Counted from the first letter of the stretch, positions 18,012 through 26,916 are shown. The stretch is DNA of 64,000 nucleotides from CAYYBE01 sp964470345 (GCA_964470345.1 CAYYBE010000007.1:1-64000), one strand, 5' to 3'. The notes: generated by a model from the letters alone, not told the origin. Translations and numbers: made by a program.

Positions 18012-18041
18012 GCAATTGTCCCACAGCTGTGGGACAATTGC
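18012..18041. repeat. Perfect 30-bp palindrome, copy 2, upstream of the nuclease gene
   Basis: Same core as 16771-16798 (TGTCCCACAGCTGTGGGACA), extended here to GCAAT/ATTGC. The outer bases differ from copy 1 but are again perfectly complementary, so the stem is kept while the sequence changes. It lies between the nuclease gene (minus strand) and gspF (plus strand). Confidence 0.9.
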
Positions 18042-18151
18042 GGGTTAAAAGGCTACCTGCTTTCTTGACATTTCAAACTCTATTTTACCATGCTCATGGT
18101 ACAAAGACTAACCCTGTGGTAAACTGGGAGTATAAAAAAACTGGAGTTTCT

Positions 18152-19390
18152 ATGGCCTTATACGCCTATCAAGCATTTTCAAAAGAGGGAAAACGAGTTC
18201 AAGGTACCGTTGATGCCGGTTCGGTGCAAGGAGCACGTGAGCAGGTTTCAAAGATGGGCTTGTACCCGATTTCTGTTGCCGTTGCTACGAGCGAAACGGG
18301 CGCTTTTGGTGGGATACTGAAACGCTTTTTTGGCCCTCGTGTCAGCTTGCGTGACAAGATCTTTTTCACCAAGCAGCTTGCAGTTTTATTGAAAGCAGGC
18401 GTACCACTTTTGGAATCTTTAGAATTACTCATCGAGCAAACCGAAGGCGGTCTGCGCTCGATTATTATCCCTTTGAAAGACGGCATTAAAGAGGGGCAGT
18501 CATTAGCCGAAGGGCTTTCCCGCTATCCAGCTATTTTTGATACGACCTACGTACAGTTGGTCAGGGCTGGAGAAGCTTCGGGTAATTTAGAAAAAATTCT
18601 TGACCGTCTTTCACTCTATCTTGAGCGCAGTGAGTCGCTCCATAAAAAAATTCGCAGTGCCATGATGTTGCCGCTCATTCAATTGGCGGTCGTTGGTGTT
18701 GTTGTTGTTATTTTATTAACCTATGTTGTTCCTGAAATAGCAAAAACCTTTTCTGGTGAAGGGGTAGAATTGCCCGTTTCTACGCAGATTCTGATCAGTC
18801 TTTCTGACTTTGTGGTCAATTATTTTTTTATTATGCTTGGTTTGTTGGTTGCGCTGGTAGCGCTCTTTTTCTGGTGGAAATCAACCAATGCTGGTGCGCG
18901 AGCATGGGATAATTTTATTTTGCACGTTCCGATTATTGGCTATTTTGCTCGTATGGGAGCTGTGGTACAATTTAGCCGAACCCTTGGGATGTTGGTAGAA
19001 GGTGGCGTTAATTTAGCAGAATCGCTTGGGATTGTCTGTCGAGTGATCGACAATAGGATCTTGGTTGATGCATTAAACGCTGCACGTGAAAATATTATTA
19101 AACAGGGGCGTATCGCTGAATATTTAAAGCAGACTAAACTCTTTCCTCCTGTTGCCATCTATTTGATTGGAACGGGTGAAAAGAGTGGACAACTTGATGC
19201 AATGCTCTTAACGATTGCTGATTATTATGACACGCAGGTACAAGACTATGCAGATAGTCTTTCGGGTAAACTGGGCCCTGCTATGTTATTGATTATGGGT
19301 GTTGTTGTTGGATTTATGGTCATTGCAATCGGAACGCCGATTATGCAAATGGGGGATCTTGCTGGAGCAGGGTATCTCGAAGGAATATAA
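18152..19390 (+). CDS. gspF: Type II secretion/type IV pilus inner-membrane platform protein GspF
   Basis: 412 residues from the ATG at 18152, with GGAG six bases upstream; the frame extends back to 18029 but has no ribosome site there. Two T2SSF domains (about 65-190 and 268-390) contain FFTKQLAVLLKAGVPLLESLELL and FSRTLGMLVEGGVNLAESLGIV respectively, with three transmembrane segments. It forms the inner-membrane platform that couples the secretion ATPase to pseudopilus growth. It is first in a run of six genes (F, G, H, I, J, K) with overlaps or small gaps. PilC of type IV pili is the close alternative, but the pseudopilin set argues for secretion. Confidence 0.9.
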   Translation: MALYAYQAFSKEGKRVQGTVDAGSVQGAREQVSKMGLYPISVAVATSETGAFGGILKRFFGPRVSLRDKIFFTKQLAVLLKAGVPLLESLELLIEQTEGGLRSIIIPLKDGIKEGQSLAEGLSRYPAIFDTTYVQLVRAGEASGNLEKILDRLSLYLERSESLHKKIRSAMMLPLIQLAVVGVVVVILLTYVVPEIAKTFSGEGVELPVSTQILISLSDFVVNYFFIMLGLLVALVALFFWWKSTNAGARAWDNFILHVPIIGYFARMGAVVQFSRTLGMLVEGGVNLAESLGIVCRVIDNRILVDALNAARENIIKQGRIAEYLKQTKLFPPVAIYLIGTGEKSGQLDAMLLTIADYYDTQVQDYADSLSGKLGPAMLLIMGVVVGFMVIAIGTPIMQMGDLAGAGYLEGI

Positions 19391-19415
19391 CCAAACTGGG
19401 AAAGGATAGATGACG

Positions 19416-19841
19416 ATGGTACAAACACGTTTGTTCCAAACACGTTCAGGTTTTACACTGATCGAAATTATTGTGGCGCTGGCTATTGTTGGCATTATGG
19501 CCGTCGGTGGTTTTACGGTCTTTAAATATCTTGATAAAGCAAAAGTCTCAAAGACAAAGACTGAGCTTTCAACGCTTCGTTTGGCTATTGAGCAATACCA
19601 AACCGATACAGGTGCGTATCCTGTTACCTTGCAAGATCTGCAGACTAAGCCAGCAGATCAAAAGATGGCAAAGCGTTGGGAAGGCCCGTATATCGATAAA
19701 GAAGTTGAAGATGGATGGAGACATCCGTTTGCCTACGAATTAAAACAAAAAGGTTCTAAACCACCGTATGAACTGTATTCATGGGGAAAAGATGGTGAAG
19801 GAAGCACCGAAGGTCACTATAGCGTGTGGGATCTTGCATAA
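19416..19841 (+). CDS. gspG: Major pseudopilin GspG
   Basis: 141 residues from the ATG at 19416, nine bases after AAAGGA; an ATG at 19410 sits too close to that site. The prepilin leader is cut after RSG before FTLIEIIVALAIVGIMAVGGF, with the conserved Glu five residues into the mature protein. The C-terminal part (YPVTLQDLQTKP...WEGPYI.....DGWRHPFAYEL...YELYSWGKDG) is the GspG signature, including the calcium-binding loop region. It builds the pseudopilus piston. Confidence 0.92.
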   Translation: MVQTRLFQTRSGFTLIEIIVALAIVGIMAVGGFTVFKYLDKAKVSKTKTELSTLRLAIEQYQTDTGAYPVTLQDLQTKPADQKMAKRWEGPYIDKEVEDGWRHPFAYELKQKGSKPPYELYSWGKDGEGSTEGHYSVWDLA

Positions 19842-20379
19842 GCAATCCACGACTCGATCCGGTTTTACCTTGATAGAATTGATTGTTGCCATAGCCATTA
19901 TTGGTGTTATGGCAACAATCTTTGTTCCGCGTCTGCGCTCACGCCCTGCACAACCGGTTGACCAGCTCGTTCAAAAGATTCAAGAGCTTACTAAGCTCGG
20001 CTATGAGCGAGCGATTACCACCGGAAAAGTGCATAGGATTATGTTTAAGTTTAAAGAAGAGCCTTCGGTACAGCTTGAAATGGGCGGAGATCAACGCACT
20101 TCGCTGGGCGAAATGAAGTTCTTCCCAGTAGGTGCCATTGGTTCATTGCCAACGCGCATTGCGTGGGAGCCGCGGTTTGTGATAAAAAATTTTTATATCA
20201 AAGGATTTGATGAAGCTGCTAAAGGTTTAAAAGATGCATGGTTGTATCTGTTGCCTGAAGGCCTGTCGCAAGAGAGTGTGATTAATATTCGTGATGAGCA
20301 AGCAGGGGCAACACGCGGCATGGTGTTAAATCCTTTTACCGTACAATGGGCCATCTATGATACGCTCCAAAAGCCGTAA
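19834..20379 (+). CDS. gspH: Minor pseudopilin, GspH-like
   Basis: About 181 residues if translation starts at the TTG at 19834, which gives a short leader (LHKQSTTRSG) before FTLIELIVAIAIIGVMATIFV and overlaps the end of gspG by 8 bp. The frame is open further upstream to an ATG at 19768, but that would give an unusually long leader. The leader cleavage site and Glu5 are intact; the globular part is divergent. Position after gspG supports GspH. The start is uncertain. Confidence 0.8.
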   Translation: MHKQSTTRSGFTLIELIVAIAIIGVMATIFVPRLRSRPAQPVDQLVQKIQELTKLGYERAITTGKVHRIMFKFKEEPSVQLEMGGDQRTSLGEMKFFPVGAIGSLPTRIAWEPRFVIKNFYIKGFDEAAKGLKDAWLYLLPEGLSQESVINIRDEQAGATRGMVLNPFTVQWAIYDTLQKP

Positions 20380-20788
20380 TGGCTGTAGCCCTAACGGGTG
20401 GAACCCTAATGGGTTCTCTTTAATTGAGGTCATGGTCGCGCTTGTTATCGTGAGCATGATCATTATTACCGTGCTGCGTGTGCAAGCGAACTTGACGCGG
20501 ACAACCGTGCGTACGGTCAACCGTGTGCGTATTACGATATTGATGAAAAATTTTTTGATAGAGATGGAACAACAAAAGAAAAAAGAAAAAGAGCAGATGG
20601 TCGACGGTCCGCCACCAGTGAAACTCTCCTACCAACTCAAATCACTTAAAAAACAAGCTGAGTTTGAAAAGATTCCGGATCTGTTTTTAGAAACGGTTAC
20701 GGCGCAATGGCAAGAGCAGAAAGAGCAAAAAAAGACGTTGGTGTCGATTGTCTTTCGGCCGAAAGCCCAAGGGGAGCAGGGCGCATGA
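20357..20788 (+). CDS. gspI: Minor pseudopilin, GspI-like
   Basis: 143 residues; ATG at 20357 lies inside the end of gspH (23-bp overlap). The leader RNGCSPNGWNPNG precedes FSLIEVMVALVIVSMIIITVL, so cleavage after Gly and Glu5 are kept. The leader contains a tandem PNGWNPNG whose DNA forms two small inverted repeats (CCCTAACGGG and AACCCTAATGGGTT). The globular part has a lysine/glutamate-rich insert (QQKKKEKEQM). GspI is usually a short, minor tip pseudopilin, which fits. Confidence 0.8.
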   Translation: MIRSKSRNGCSPNGWNPNGFSLIEVMVALVIVSMIIITVLRVQANLTRTTVRTVNRVRITILMKNFLIEMEQQKKKEKEQMVDGPPPVKLSYQLKSLKKQAEFEKIPDLFLETVTAQWQEQKEQKKTLVSIVFRPKAQGEQGA

Positions 20789-21780
20789 GTTATAAGTGTA
20801 TGAAAGTATACCGTCCTGGCTTTACGTTGATCGAAATTATTATCGCGCTCTTAGTCTCTTCGATGGTCGCGATGATTATCTTGCGTACGTTCCGTCAGAC
20901 AACAACAACGTTCCAGCGCGTTACAACGCTCATCGATGATAATGCTGAGCTGTTAGGTGTCTATGCACAGCTTGAACGGGATTTGTCCGGTGCCTTTGTT
21001 CCTGCAGTCTGGAAAGAAGCAGCAGTTCGGGATGTTAAAGAGGAAGAAGAAGCTGCGAAAGTGGCAGCGCAACAAAGTAAAGATATTAAAGCGACCAAAA
21101 AAGAGCTTGGAGAACAAGCGGTACAGCAAGCAACAAAGCGTCCTGTTTTCTCAACAGAGGTGAAAGAGGGAAACCTTACGCAGTTTTCATTTGTAACAAC
21201 TAATGCTTTTGTGATCTTTGATGAGCCAGCTGCCCGCGCGGTCCGTGTGACGTATAAGCTTGTTGAACAAACGCAAGAAGAGGCGAGAGAAAAACGGTAT
21301 CGTTTGATGCGTGAAGAAACACCCTATGTTGCTGAAGGCGCTGTGTATGGCCGCAAGCGTCAGACGCGCTCCTACCCGTTACTGATAAATATTACGAGTT
21401 TAACGGGACTTTTTTCCGCTCTTGAAGAAAAAACATCTGACAAGGACAAAAAAGCATCGAGCGAGTTTGTTTCGTTGTCTGAGTGGGGAACTGAAGCTCA
21501 GAAAAAAAAGAGCAAACGGCTGATGCCTGAATGGGTAAAATTGACGGGTACGGTAATTAGCCCGGTGAGTAAAAAATCGTTGCCCTTTACCTTCCAATTT
21601 CATATTCCGTCACTTGCGCAACAGGCGGTGCATACGCAAACTTCGTATCCATTGTTGGAAGGCTTGTTGGGTAAAATTAAGTTGCCATCGGGGTTACAGC
21701 AGCCTGGCAAGCAACAAGCGGGAGCACCAGGGGGAATAGGATCAGCGAGTGTTGGTCAAGGCAAAGGGGATGATAACTGA
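20785..21780 (+). CDS. gspJ: Minor pseudopilin, GspJ-like
   Basis: 331 residues from the ATG at 20785, overlapping the gspI stop as ATGA with GGGAG upstream; this suggests translational coupling. The leader ends VYRPG before FTLIEIIIALLVSSMVAMIIL. The protein is longer than typical GspJ (about 200 residues) because of charged inserts (EEEEAAKVAAQQ and a KDKKAS stretch) and a Gly/Gln-rich C terminus. GspJ joins GspI and GspK at the pseudopilus tip. Confidence 0.8.
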   Translation: MSYKCMKVYRPGFTLIEIIIALLVSSMVAMIILRTFRQTTTTFQRVTTLIDDNAELLGVYAQLERDLSGAFVPAVWKEAAVRDVKEEEEAAKVAAQQSKDIKATKKELGEQAVQQATKRPVFSTEVKEGNLTQFSFVTTNAFVIFDEPAARAVRVTYKLVEQTQEEAREKRYRLMREETPYVAEGAVYGRKRQTRSYPLLINITSLTGLFSALEEKTSDKDKKASSEFVSLSEWGTEAQKKKSKRLMPEWVKLTGTVISPVSKKSLPFTFQFHIPSLAQQAVHTQTSYPLLEGLLGKIKLPSGLQQPGKQQAGAPGGIGSASVGQGKGDDN

Positions 21781-22892
21781 TGTCTATGAAATGCACATAT
21801 GTTTCTGGTTACGTATTAGCATTGGCAATGGGTTTTATTGCCATAGTGTCGGTGTTAGTAACAGGTTTAGTACACCGTGTCATGGTCTTTCATAGAGTGC
21901 AATATGCGTTAATAGAACGGGAACAGGCCCGTCTGCTTGCGCTCAGTGGCGTTAATATAGCCCTTGCGCAGTTAACTGATGTTAAAAAAGCTGATGAGAA
22001 AAAGAAAGAGGGGCAACAAGCGCCAGCAGCGCAGGCGCCGGCTCCCAAAACTCCAGCAGCTGGTGGCGCACAGCAGCCACAACCGCAAGCTGCGAAGCAG
22101 CCGCAACAAGCTTCTATGCAAAGTCAGTTGAAAAAGTTAACAGCACTTCTTAATCGCTGGCAAACATTTTCGTTAAAAGAGGCAGGTGAAGGTATCGATG
22201 GAACCTGCGAAATCTATCTGACAAGTGAACGGGGTAAGATCGATCTCAACTCAATTTATGACTTTGCACAACGAAAATTTGTGAAACGGGACGGCTTTGA
22301 TGGGGAGAAAATTTGTCAATTGGTGAGCGAAAAGCTATCCTCAGTACTCAAAAGTGGTAACTTCGCAGAGTTTCTGTCTGCATTTTTAAAGGAGCGAGGG
22401 TATCCACTTGATGATCTTTCTCAGTTGATAGCCGACAAACGATTTGAAAAGATGCGCGATCGTTTATTTATGACTCCTGACGGTGGCGTAGCATTGTTTG
22501 ATGTCTTTACTCTTGAAACGCAACAGGCGCAAATTCAGCCGTGGTTTATAACAGCAGGGCTTGGTACGGTACTTGGTTTTCAGGTTGGGAAAGGCGTTGA
22601 TAAAAAAATATGGCAGAAAAGTCTTGAAAAAGTTCCTGCTTCTGTGAGTACACTAAAGTGGCAACAACAGTGGGATACACTTCTTGCTCCGGTATATGGT
22701 AAAGAGTATGGAAAACTGACCGGTGAAGTGAAAAGTATGTTTGCTGAGAAGTTTGAAAGTGCGCCGTTTTCTGTGGTATCTTATGGAAAATTCGGTGTAT
22801 TCACCACAAAGGTATATGCCATTATCGAAGAAAAGGTAACTGAGCAGGGTAAAACAACTGGGTATGGCATACGGAAATTGTATTGGTTGTAA
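21780..22892 (+). CDS. gspK: Minor pseudopilin, GspK-like
   Basis: 370 residues; the ATG shares one base with the gspJ stop codon. GspK family features: a long N-terminal hydrophobic helix (YVLALAMGFIAIVSVLVTGLV) without a perfect prepilin leader, and the conserved stretch EIYLTSERGKIDLNSIYD. A Pro/Ala/Gln-rich linker (about residues 75-115) separates them and is not typical. It caps the pseudopilus tip. It closes the secretion cluster; the ATPase and secretin genes are not in the window. Confidence 0.8.
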   Translation: MSMKCTYVSGYVLALAMGFIAIVSVLVTGLVHRVMVFHRVQYALIEREQARLLALSGVNIALAQLTDVKKADEKKKEGQQAPAAQAPAPKTPAAGGAQQPQPQAAKQPQQASMQSQLKKLTALLNRWQTFSLKEAGEGIDGTCEIYLTSERGKIDLNSIYDFAQRKFVKRDGFDGEKICQLVSEKLSSVLKSGNFAEFLSAFLKERGYPLDDLSQLIADKRFEKMRDRLFMTPDGGVALFDVFTLETQQAQIQPWFITAGLGTVLGFQVGKGVDKKIWQKSLEKVPASVSTLKWQQQWDTLLAPVYGKEYGKLTGEVKSMFAEKFESAPFSVVSYGKFGVFTTKVYAIIEEKVTEQGKTTGYGIRKLYWL

Positions 22893-22907
22893 GTAGAAGG
22901 GGATGAC

Positions 22908-24443
22908 TTGCGTATTCAAACAGAAACAGCCGTTGGCTTGTTTGTACTCGTTGCGACGGGAATCTTTCTGTATATGAGTTATCAAGTAGGCTCATTTAGA
23001 TTTGATCGTATTCGTTACACGACGTACTACGCCTATTTTGCTGATATTTCTGGCTTGAGCAAAAAATCTGACATTAAAATCGCTGGTGTTAAAGTTGGTT
23101 GGGTTGACGCTGTTGACCTTGTTAATGATGGCCAGCAGGTCAAGGCAACGTTATTGATTGATAAAAAATATGTACTTTCTATTAATGCTACCGCTGTTGT
23201 TCGCCAAGAAGGTTTGCTGGGAAGTAAGTATCTTGAGATAACACCAGGAGATCCACTGCTCGCCCATTTAGAGGCTGGTGGTATGCTGACGATGCCAAGC
23301 CATGGACCTGTGCAGGTTGATGAATTATTGCATCAATTTAAAAATGTTGCCGGCAATGTTGAGTCGATTACTGCTTCGCTTAAGGGAGCCATTGGTGGTA
23401 CTGAGGGCGAAGAAAAGGTACGTGCCTTGGTTGACGGGTTGAAAGCAGCAGCAGAAAAATTGGCCTCGTTCTCTGGATCAATTGACCGTGTTGTTACCCG
23501 CAATGAGGGGACCATTGATGGTATTGTAAATGATTTGCATGCCGTATTAGTCGATCTTAAATCGGAGATTCCAAAACTAAGTCAGACGTTACAACAGAAC
23601 TTTGATCAAATCTCACGTAATTTTGAACGAGTTACCGCACAGATTGAACAAGTTGGTCATCCTGCGCAAGAGGTGGTACAGAAAATTAACGAAGGTCGCG
23701 GCATTTTGGGTCAATTGGTTAATGATGATGAAGCCTATCGCGATATTCGCATTGCCGTTAATGGCGTGAAGAAGTACTTTGATAAGATCGACAAGACCGG
23801 TGTTGTCTTTGATGTTCATACCGAGTCGATGATGGGACCGTTTGATGGCTATTGTGATCTTAAAGAATCAAAGGGCTATTTTGCAGCACGTATTCATCCG
23901 TGTGAAGACTATTTCTATCTTGCCGGTTTAGTGGCAACCAAAGCGGGACGCATGGACCGTTATGAGTTGAACCGAGCATGGTACAAAGATTATTGTCGTC
24001 AAGAACAACTGGTTCCCGGCTTTATGGATCTTGCACCAGACAAGCAGCTGAAGTATGCTCCGGTGCAGCAACGGGTCTGGCGTAAATTTGACCAATTCTT
24101 ATTCAACCTCCAATTTGGTAAAGTCTTTGGCAATATTGCATTCCGTGCTGGTCTGTTTGATAGCAGTGGTGGTGTTGGTGTTGACGTTGATCTGCCATTT
24201 GGTACTGAATCCTTCCGTTGGGTCACAACCCTTGAGTTGTTTGACTTAAATGGACGCAACCGCCGTGCTGATGACCGTCCACACTTGAAGTGGTTGAACC
24301 GCCTCTTCTTCACGAGAAACATCTATTGTACCTTTGGCGCTGATGACTTTGTCAGCCGTTGCAATAAGAATGCGTTCTTTGGTATTGGTCTTCGCTTTGC
24401 TGATGACGATGTCAAATATTACGCTTCTAAGATTGGCAAGTAA
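22908..24443 (+). CDS. MCE/MlaD-family lipid-transport protein with long C-terminal domain
   Basis: 511 residues; TTG start at 22908 with AAGGGG upstream. A single N-terminal transmembrane helix (about 8-25) is followed by an MCE domain (about 38-115: SGLSKKSDIKIAGVKVGWVD ... GLLGSKYLEI). A helical stretch (about 130-300) follows, then a C-terminal domain (about 310-511) with alternating aromatic strands that resembles a beta-barrel. MCE proteins carry phospholipids between inner and outer membranes with an MlaE/MlaF transporter, which is not in the window. The gene follows gspK after 15 bp, so it may be co-transcribed with the secretion genes. Confidence 0.85.
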   Translation: MRIQTETAVGLFVLVATGIFLYMSYQVGSFRFDRIRYTTYYAYFADISGLSKKSDIKIAGVKVGWVDAVDLVNDGQQVKATLLIDKKYVLSINATAVVRQEGLLGSKYLEITPGDPLLAHLEAGGMLTMPSHGPVQVDELLHQFKNVAGNVESITASLKGAIGGTEGEEKVRALVDGLKAAAEKLASFSGSIDRVVTRNEGTIDGIVNDLHAVLVDLKSEIPKLSQTLQQNFDQISRNFERVTAQIEQVGHPAQEVVQKINEGRGILGQLVNDDEAYRDIRIAVNGVKKYFDKIDKTGVVFDVHTESMMGPFDGYCDLKESKGYFAARIHPCEDYFYLAGLVATKAGRMDRYELNRAWYKDYCRQEQLVPGFMDLAPDKQLKYAPVQQRVWRKFDQFLFNLQFGKVFGNIAFRAGLFDSSGGVGVDVDLPFGTESFRWVTTLELFDLNGRNRRADDRPHLKWLNRLFFTRNIYCTFGADDFVSRCNKNAFFGIGLRFADDDVKYYASKIGK

Positions 24444-24534
24444 GCGTTAGCGATTCTTGAGAGAAGTATTGCTTGCTTGGTATCGGGCGCAGTATTCTAG
24501 CTTTGACAAGAGCAAGAGTACTGAAGGAGCATAT

Positions 24535-25110
24535 ATGAACAAACGAGTCGCCGCGTTTCCGATTCAAGATCTGATTTTAAACCGCTGGTCGCCCCGCGCC
24601 ATGTCGGGCCAAGCTGTTTCCCCGCAAGAATTAATGTCACTGTTTGAAGCAGCCCGCTGGGCGCCTTCTTCGTACAATGGCCAACCGTGGCGTTTTATTT
24701 ATGGCTATAAAGGTACACCGGCATGGGATCGTCTTTTTAAGCTCTTGGTTGAATTTAATCAATCATGGTGCAGTAACGGTTCGGTATTGATTCTTGTTGT
24801 ATCACGTACCCATTTTGCTTACAATGACAAACCATCTCGTACCCATTCATTTGACACAGGAGCTGCCTGTGAAAATCTCGCGCTTGAAGGACATGCGCGT
24901 GGTTTGGTTGTTCATGGTATGGAAGGCTTTGATTATGATGCCGCGCGTGCCGAATTCAAGATGCCAGAATTATATTCTGTTGAAGCAATGTTCGTGATTG
25001 GCAAGCCGGGTGATCTATCAGTCTTGTCGCCAGAATTACAAAAACGGGAAGTTCTTTCTGATCGGAATACTATCGATGCGTTTGCATTCGAGGGTGAATT
25101 CCAGCCATAA
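24535..25110 (+). CDS. Nitroreductase-family FMN oxidoreductase
   Basis: 191 residues from the ATG at 24535, with GAAGGAG upstream; an in-frame start at 24457 is not supported. NRWSPRAM and ARWAPSSYNGQPWRF are the FMN-binding motifs of the nitroreductase family, and NLALEGHARGLVVHGMEGFD fits the second flavin contact region. It would reduce an electrophilic substrate with NAD(P)H; the physiological substrate cannot be read from sequence. It lies 18 bp upstream of the lactate dehydrogenase gene. Confidence 0.88.
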   Translation: MNKRVAAFPIQDLILNRWSPRAMSGQAVSPQELMSLFEAARWAPSSYNGQPWRFIYGYKGTPAWDRLFKLLVEFNQSWCSNGSVLILVVSRTHFAYNDKPSRTHSFDTGAACENLALEGHARGLVVHGMEGFDYDAARAEFKMPELYSVEAMFVIGKPGDLSVLSPELQKREVLSDRNTIDAFAFEGEFQP

Positions 25111-25128
25111 TATTAAAAAGGGAGGAGT

Positions 25129-26034
25129 ATGCATAAGTCAACCGTCGCAATTATTGGAGTTGGAGCAGTAGGGGCTACAACAGCCTATACGTTATTACTT
25201 CGTGGTCTTGCAGCAAGAATCATTTTAGTCGACATTAACCAAGAGCGTTGCCGTGGGGAAATAGAGGATCTGCGTGATGCACGTCCCTTTGGTAGTGGCG
25301 CCATTGATATTGTCCAAGGGACACTGGAAGATGCAGCGCGGGCAGACATTATTGTCATTGCTGCTGGTATTGCCCAAAAGCCAGGGCAAACGCGGGTTGA
25401 GCTTTTAGAAACCAATAAAAAAGTAATACTCTCACTTTTACAGGGCTTACAGCCAATTAATCCGAACGCTATTATTATTATGGTAACAAACCCTGTTGAT
25501 GTCTTAACGCTGCTTGCGCAAAATACGGGCATCTTGCCACGTAATCAAATTTTTGGATCAGGTACATTGCTTGACAGTCAGCGCTTGCGTGGGGCGATTG
25601 GCGAGAAGCTTAATATCGCACAGCAGTCGATTCATATTTATAGTTTAGGTGAGCATGGGGATAGCCAGTTTGTTGCTTGGTCATGGGCAACGGTTGGTGG
25701 CGTGCCACTTTCAAACTTTAAAGCAATATCGGTTACCGAGCTTGATACGCTTGCATTGAACGCGCGTAAAAAAGCGTACGATATTATTGCTTGTAAGGGC
25801 TCGACCTCATTTGGTATAGCGGCCTGTGTTTCTGCTTACTGTCAAAATATTTTCTTTGACCAAAAACGGGTTACCCCTGTTTCTTGTTATGTTCCAGACT
25901 ATGGGGTGTGCATGAGCATGCCTGCGGTTATCGGTGCGCGTGGTGTTGAAAGCATTTTGCCATTAACGTTTACCGATACTGAGAAAAAACAGCTCGAAAC
26001 ATCAGCTGCAACACTCAAAAAACTTGTGGCCTAA
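25129..26034 (+). CDS. ldh: L-lactate dehydrogenase
   Basis: 301 residues; ATG at 25129 preceded by GGGAGGAG. N-terminal Rossmann motif IIGVGAVGATTAYTL; active-site loop AQKPGQTRVELLETN carries the Gln that marks lactate rather than malate dehydrogenase; MVTNPVDVLT, GSGTLLDSQRLR and catalytic GEHGDSQ are all present. It interconverts pyruvate and lactate with NAD(H). With no respiratory dehydrogenase nearby, it may serve redox balance. The gene converges on the minus-strand gene ending at 26040, only 5 bp away; no terminator hairpin is evident between them. Confidence 0.9.
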   Translation: MHKSTVAIIGVGAVGATTAYTLLLRGLAARIILVDINQERCRGEIEDLRDARPFGSGAIDIVQGTLEDAARADIIVIAAGIAQKPGQTRVELLETNKKVILSLLQGLQPINPNAIIIMVTNPVDVLTLLAQNTGILPRNQIFGSGTLLDSQRLRGAIGEKLNIAQQSIHIYSLGEHGDSQFVAWSWATVGGVPLSNFKAISVTELDTLALNARKKAYDIIACKGSTSFGIAACVSAYCQNIFFDQKRVTPVSCYVPDYGVCMSMPAVIGARGVESILPLTFTDTEKKQLETSAATLKKLVA

Positions 26035-26039
26035 TTGAT

Positions 26040-26858
26040 TTATACGCGCGCTCTTATGAGAGCCTTTGGTATAAAATTGTGGGTAAGAAGATAGTGGGCG
26101 ATCTGCTTTCTGTAGCGATACAAACCAACTGCAATACATATGCAGCAGAATTGTTTAAAGATTTTTACCCAGCGTTTATGTCGTAATTCTTTAACACGTT
26201 GTATTGCAGTATCAAGTGCTTGAATATGTGCAGCATTATCGAGTATTGGCTGTTGATTTTCTACTTCAGATTTTTGGTGATCTCGGTCGTACAACATTTG
26301 GTCGATTTTTGCTTGAAGAGCGTTTCGTAAGAGTTGCTGTTCTTCCTCGGTAAATGCTTGGCCAGCTGATTGTGCAAAAATGTCGCACAGTTGATTACTT
26401 ATGGCCTGCGTTTCTCCTGCGTGAGTTGCAGCAAGTTGGTCATTGATCTCTTTAGGTAATTGGGGATCCCAGGCCGGGTTAAAGATGATTCTATCAACTT
26501 TGGAAGAGAGAGCTTCTGTTGGGAGGTTGCGCAGAAATGCCCGCTCGAAAAACTTTTTGGTATCGTTGATTTGGGCTCTGTTGCCAGAATCGGTTGCCTG
26601 AGCTTGGCGCTCTGCAGCGTACGCATGCTCTCTGAGTGCAAGCTTTTGCATGTCCTGCAGCAGTGTTCCTAATTCCCACGCGCTATAGCGTTCTAAGAGT
26701 TGCTTGCCATTGTCTTGACTCACTTGTCCTGCTAATTCGAGTATATACTTTCGTTTCTCTGGGTTATCCGATTCCCGAATATGGGGCCTTGCATTGAGAT
26801 TAACGACTGCGCAATGAGCGACAATCATAAGTAATACTCGCAGTACTTGTCTGTTCAT
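26040..26858 (-). CDS. Secreted/membrane protein of unknown function, end of a minus-strand paralogue run
   Basis: 272 residues; start at 26858. The N terminus MNRQVLRVLLMIVAHCAVVNLNA is a probable signal peptide. The middle is helical and charged; the C terminus (about 232-255, KIFKQFCCICIAVGLYRYRKQ) is a membrane segment followed by basic residues. The layout matches the three genes upstream, whose C-terminal tag is better conserved, so this may be a diverged member of the same set. Confidence 0.65.
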   Translation of the reverse strand: MNRQVLRVLLMIVAHCAVVNLNARPHIRESDNPEKRKYILELAGQVSQDNGKQLLERYSAWELGTLLQDMQKLALREHAYAAERQAQATDSGNRAQINDTKKFFERAFLRNLPTEALSSKVDRIIFNPAWDPQLPKEINDQLAATHAGETQAISNQLCDIFAQSAGQAFTEEEQQLLRNALQAKIDQMLYDRDHQKSEVENQQPILDNAAHIQALDTAIQRVKELRHKRWVKIFKQFCCICIAVGLYRYRKQIAHYLLTHNFIPKALIRARV

Positions 26859-26916
26859 AGTAGTGATTCCAAAGTTTTATGCCCCTATTCTCGTAGATCG
26901 TGCTTGTTTGCGCGCG

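Noticed and set aside
17990..18037. Longer start for the nuclease protein, beginning MSHSCGTI
   Set aside because: Those codons are the palindrome itself; the ATG at 17989 has a good ribosome site and begins the family-like sequence.
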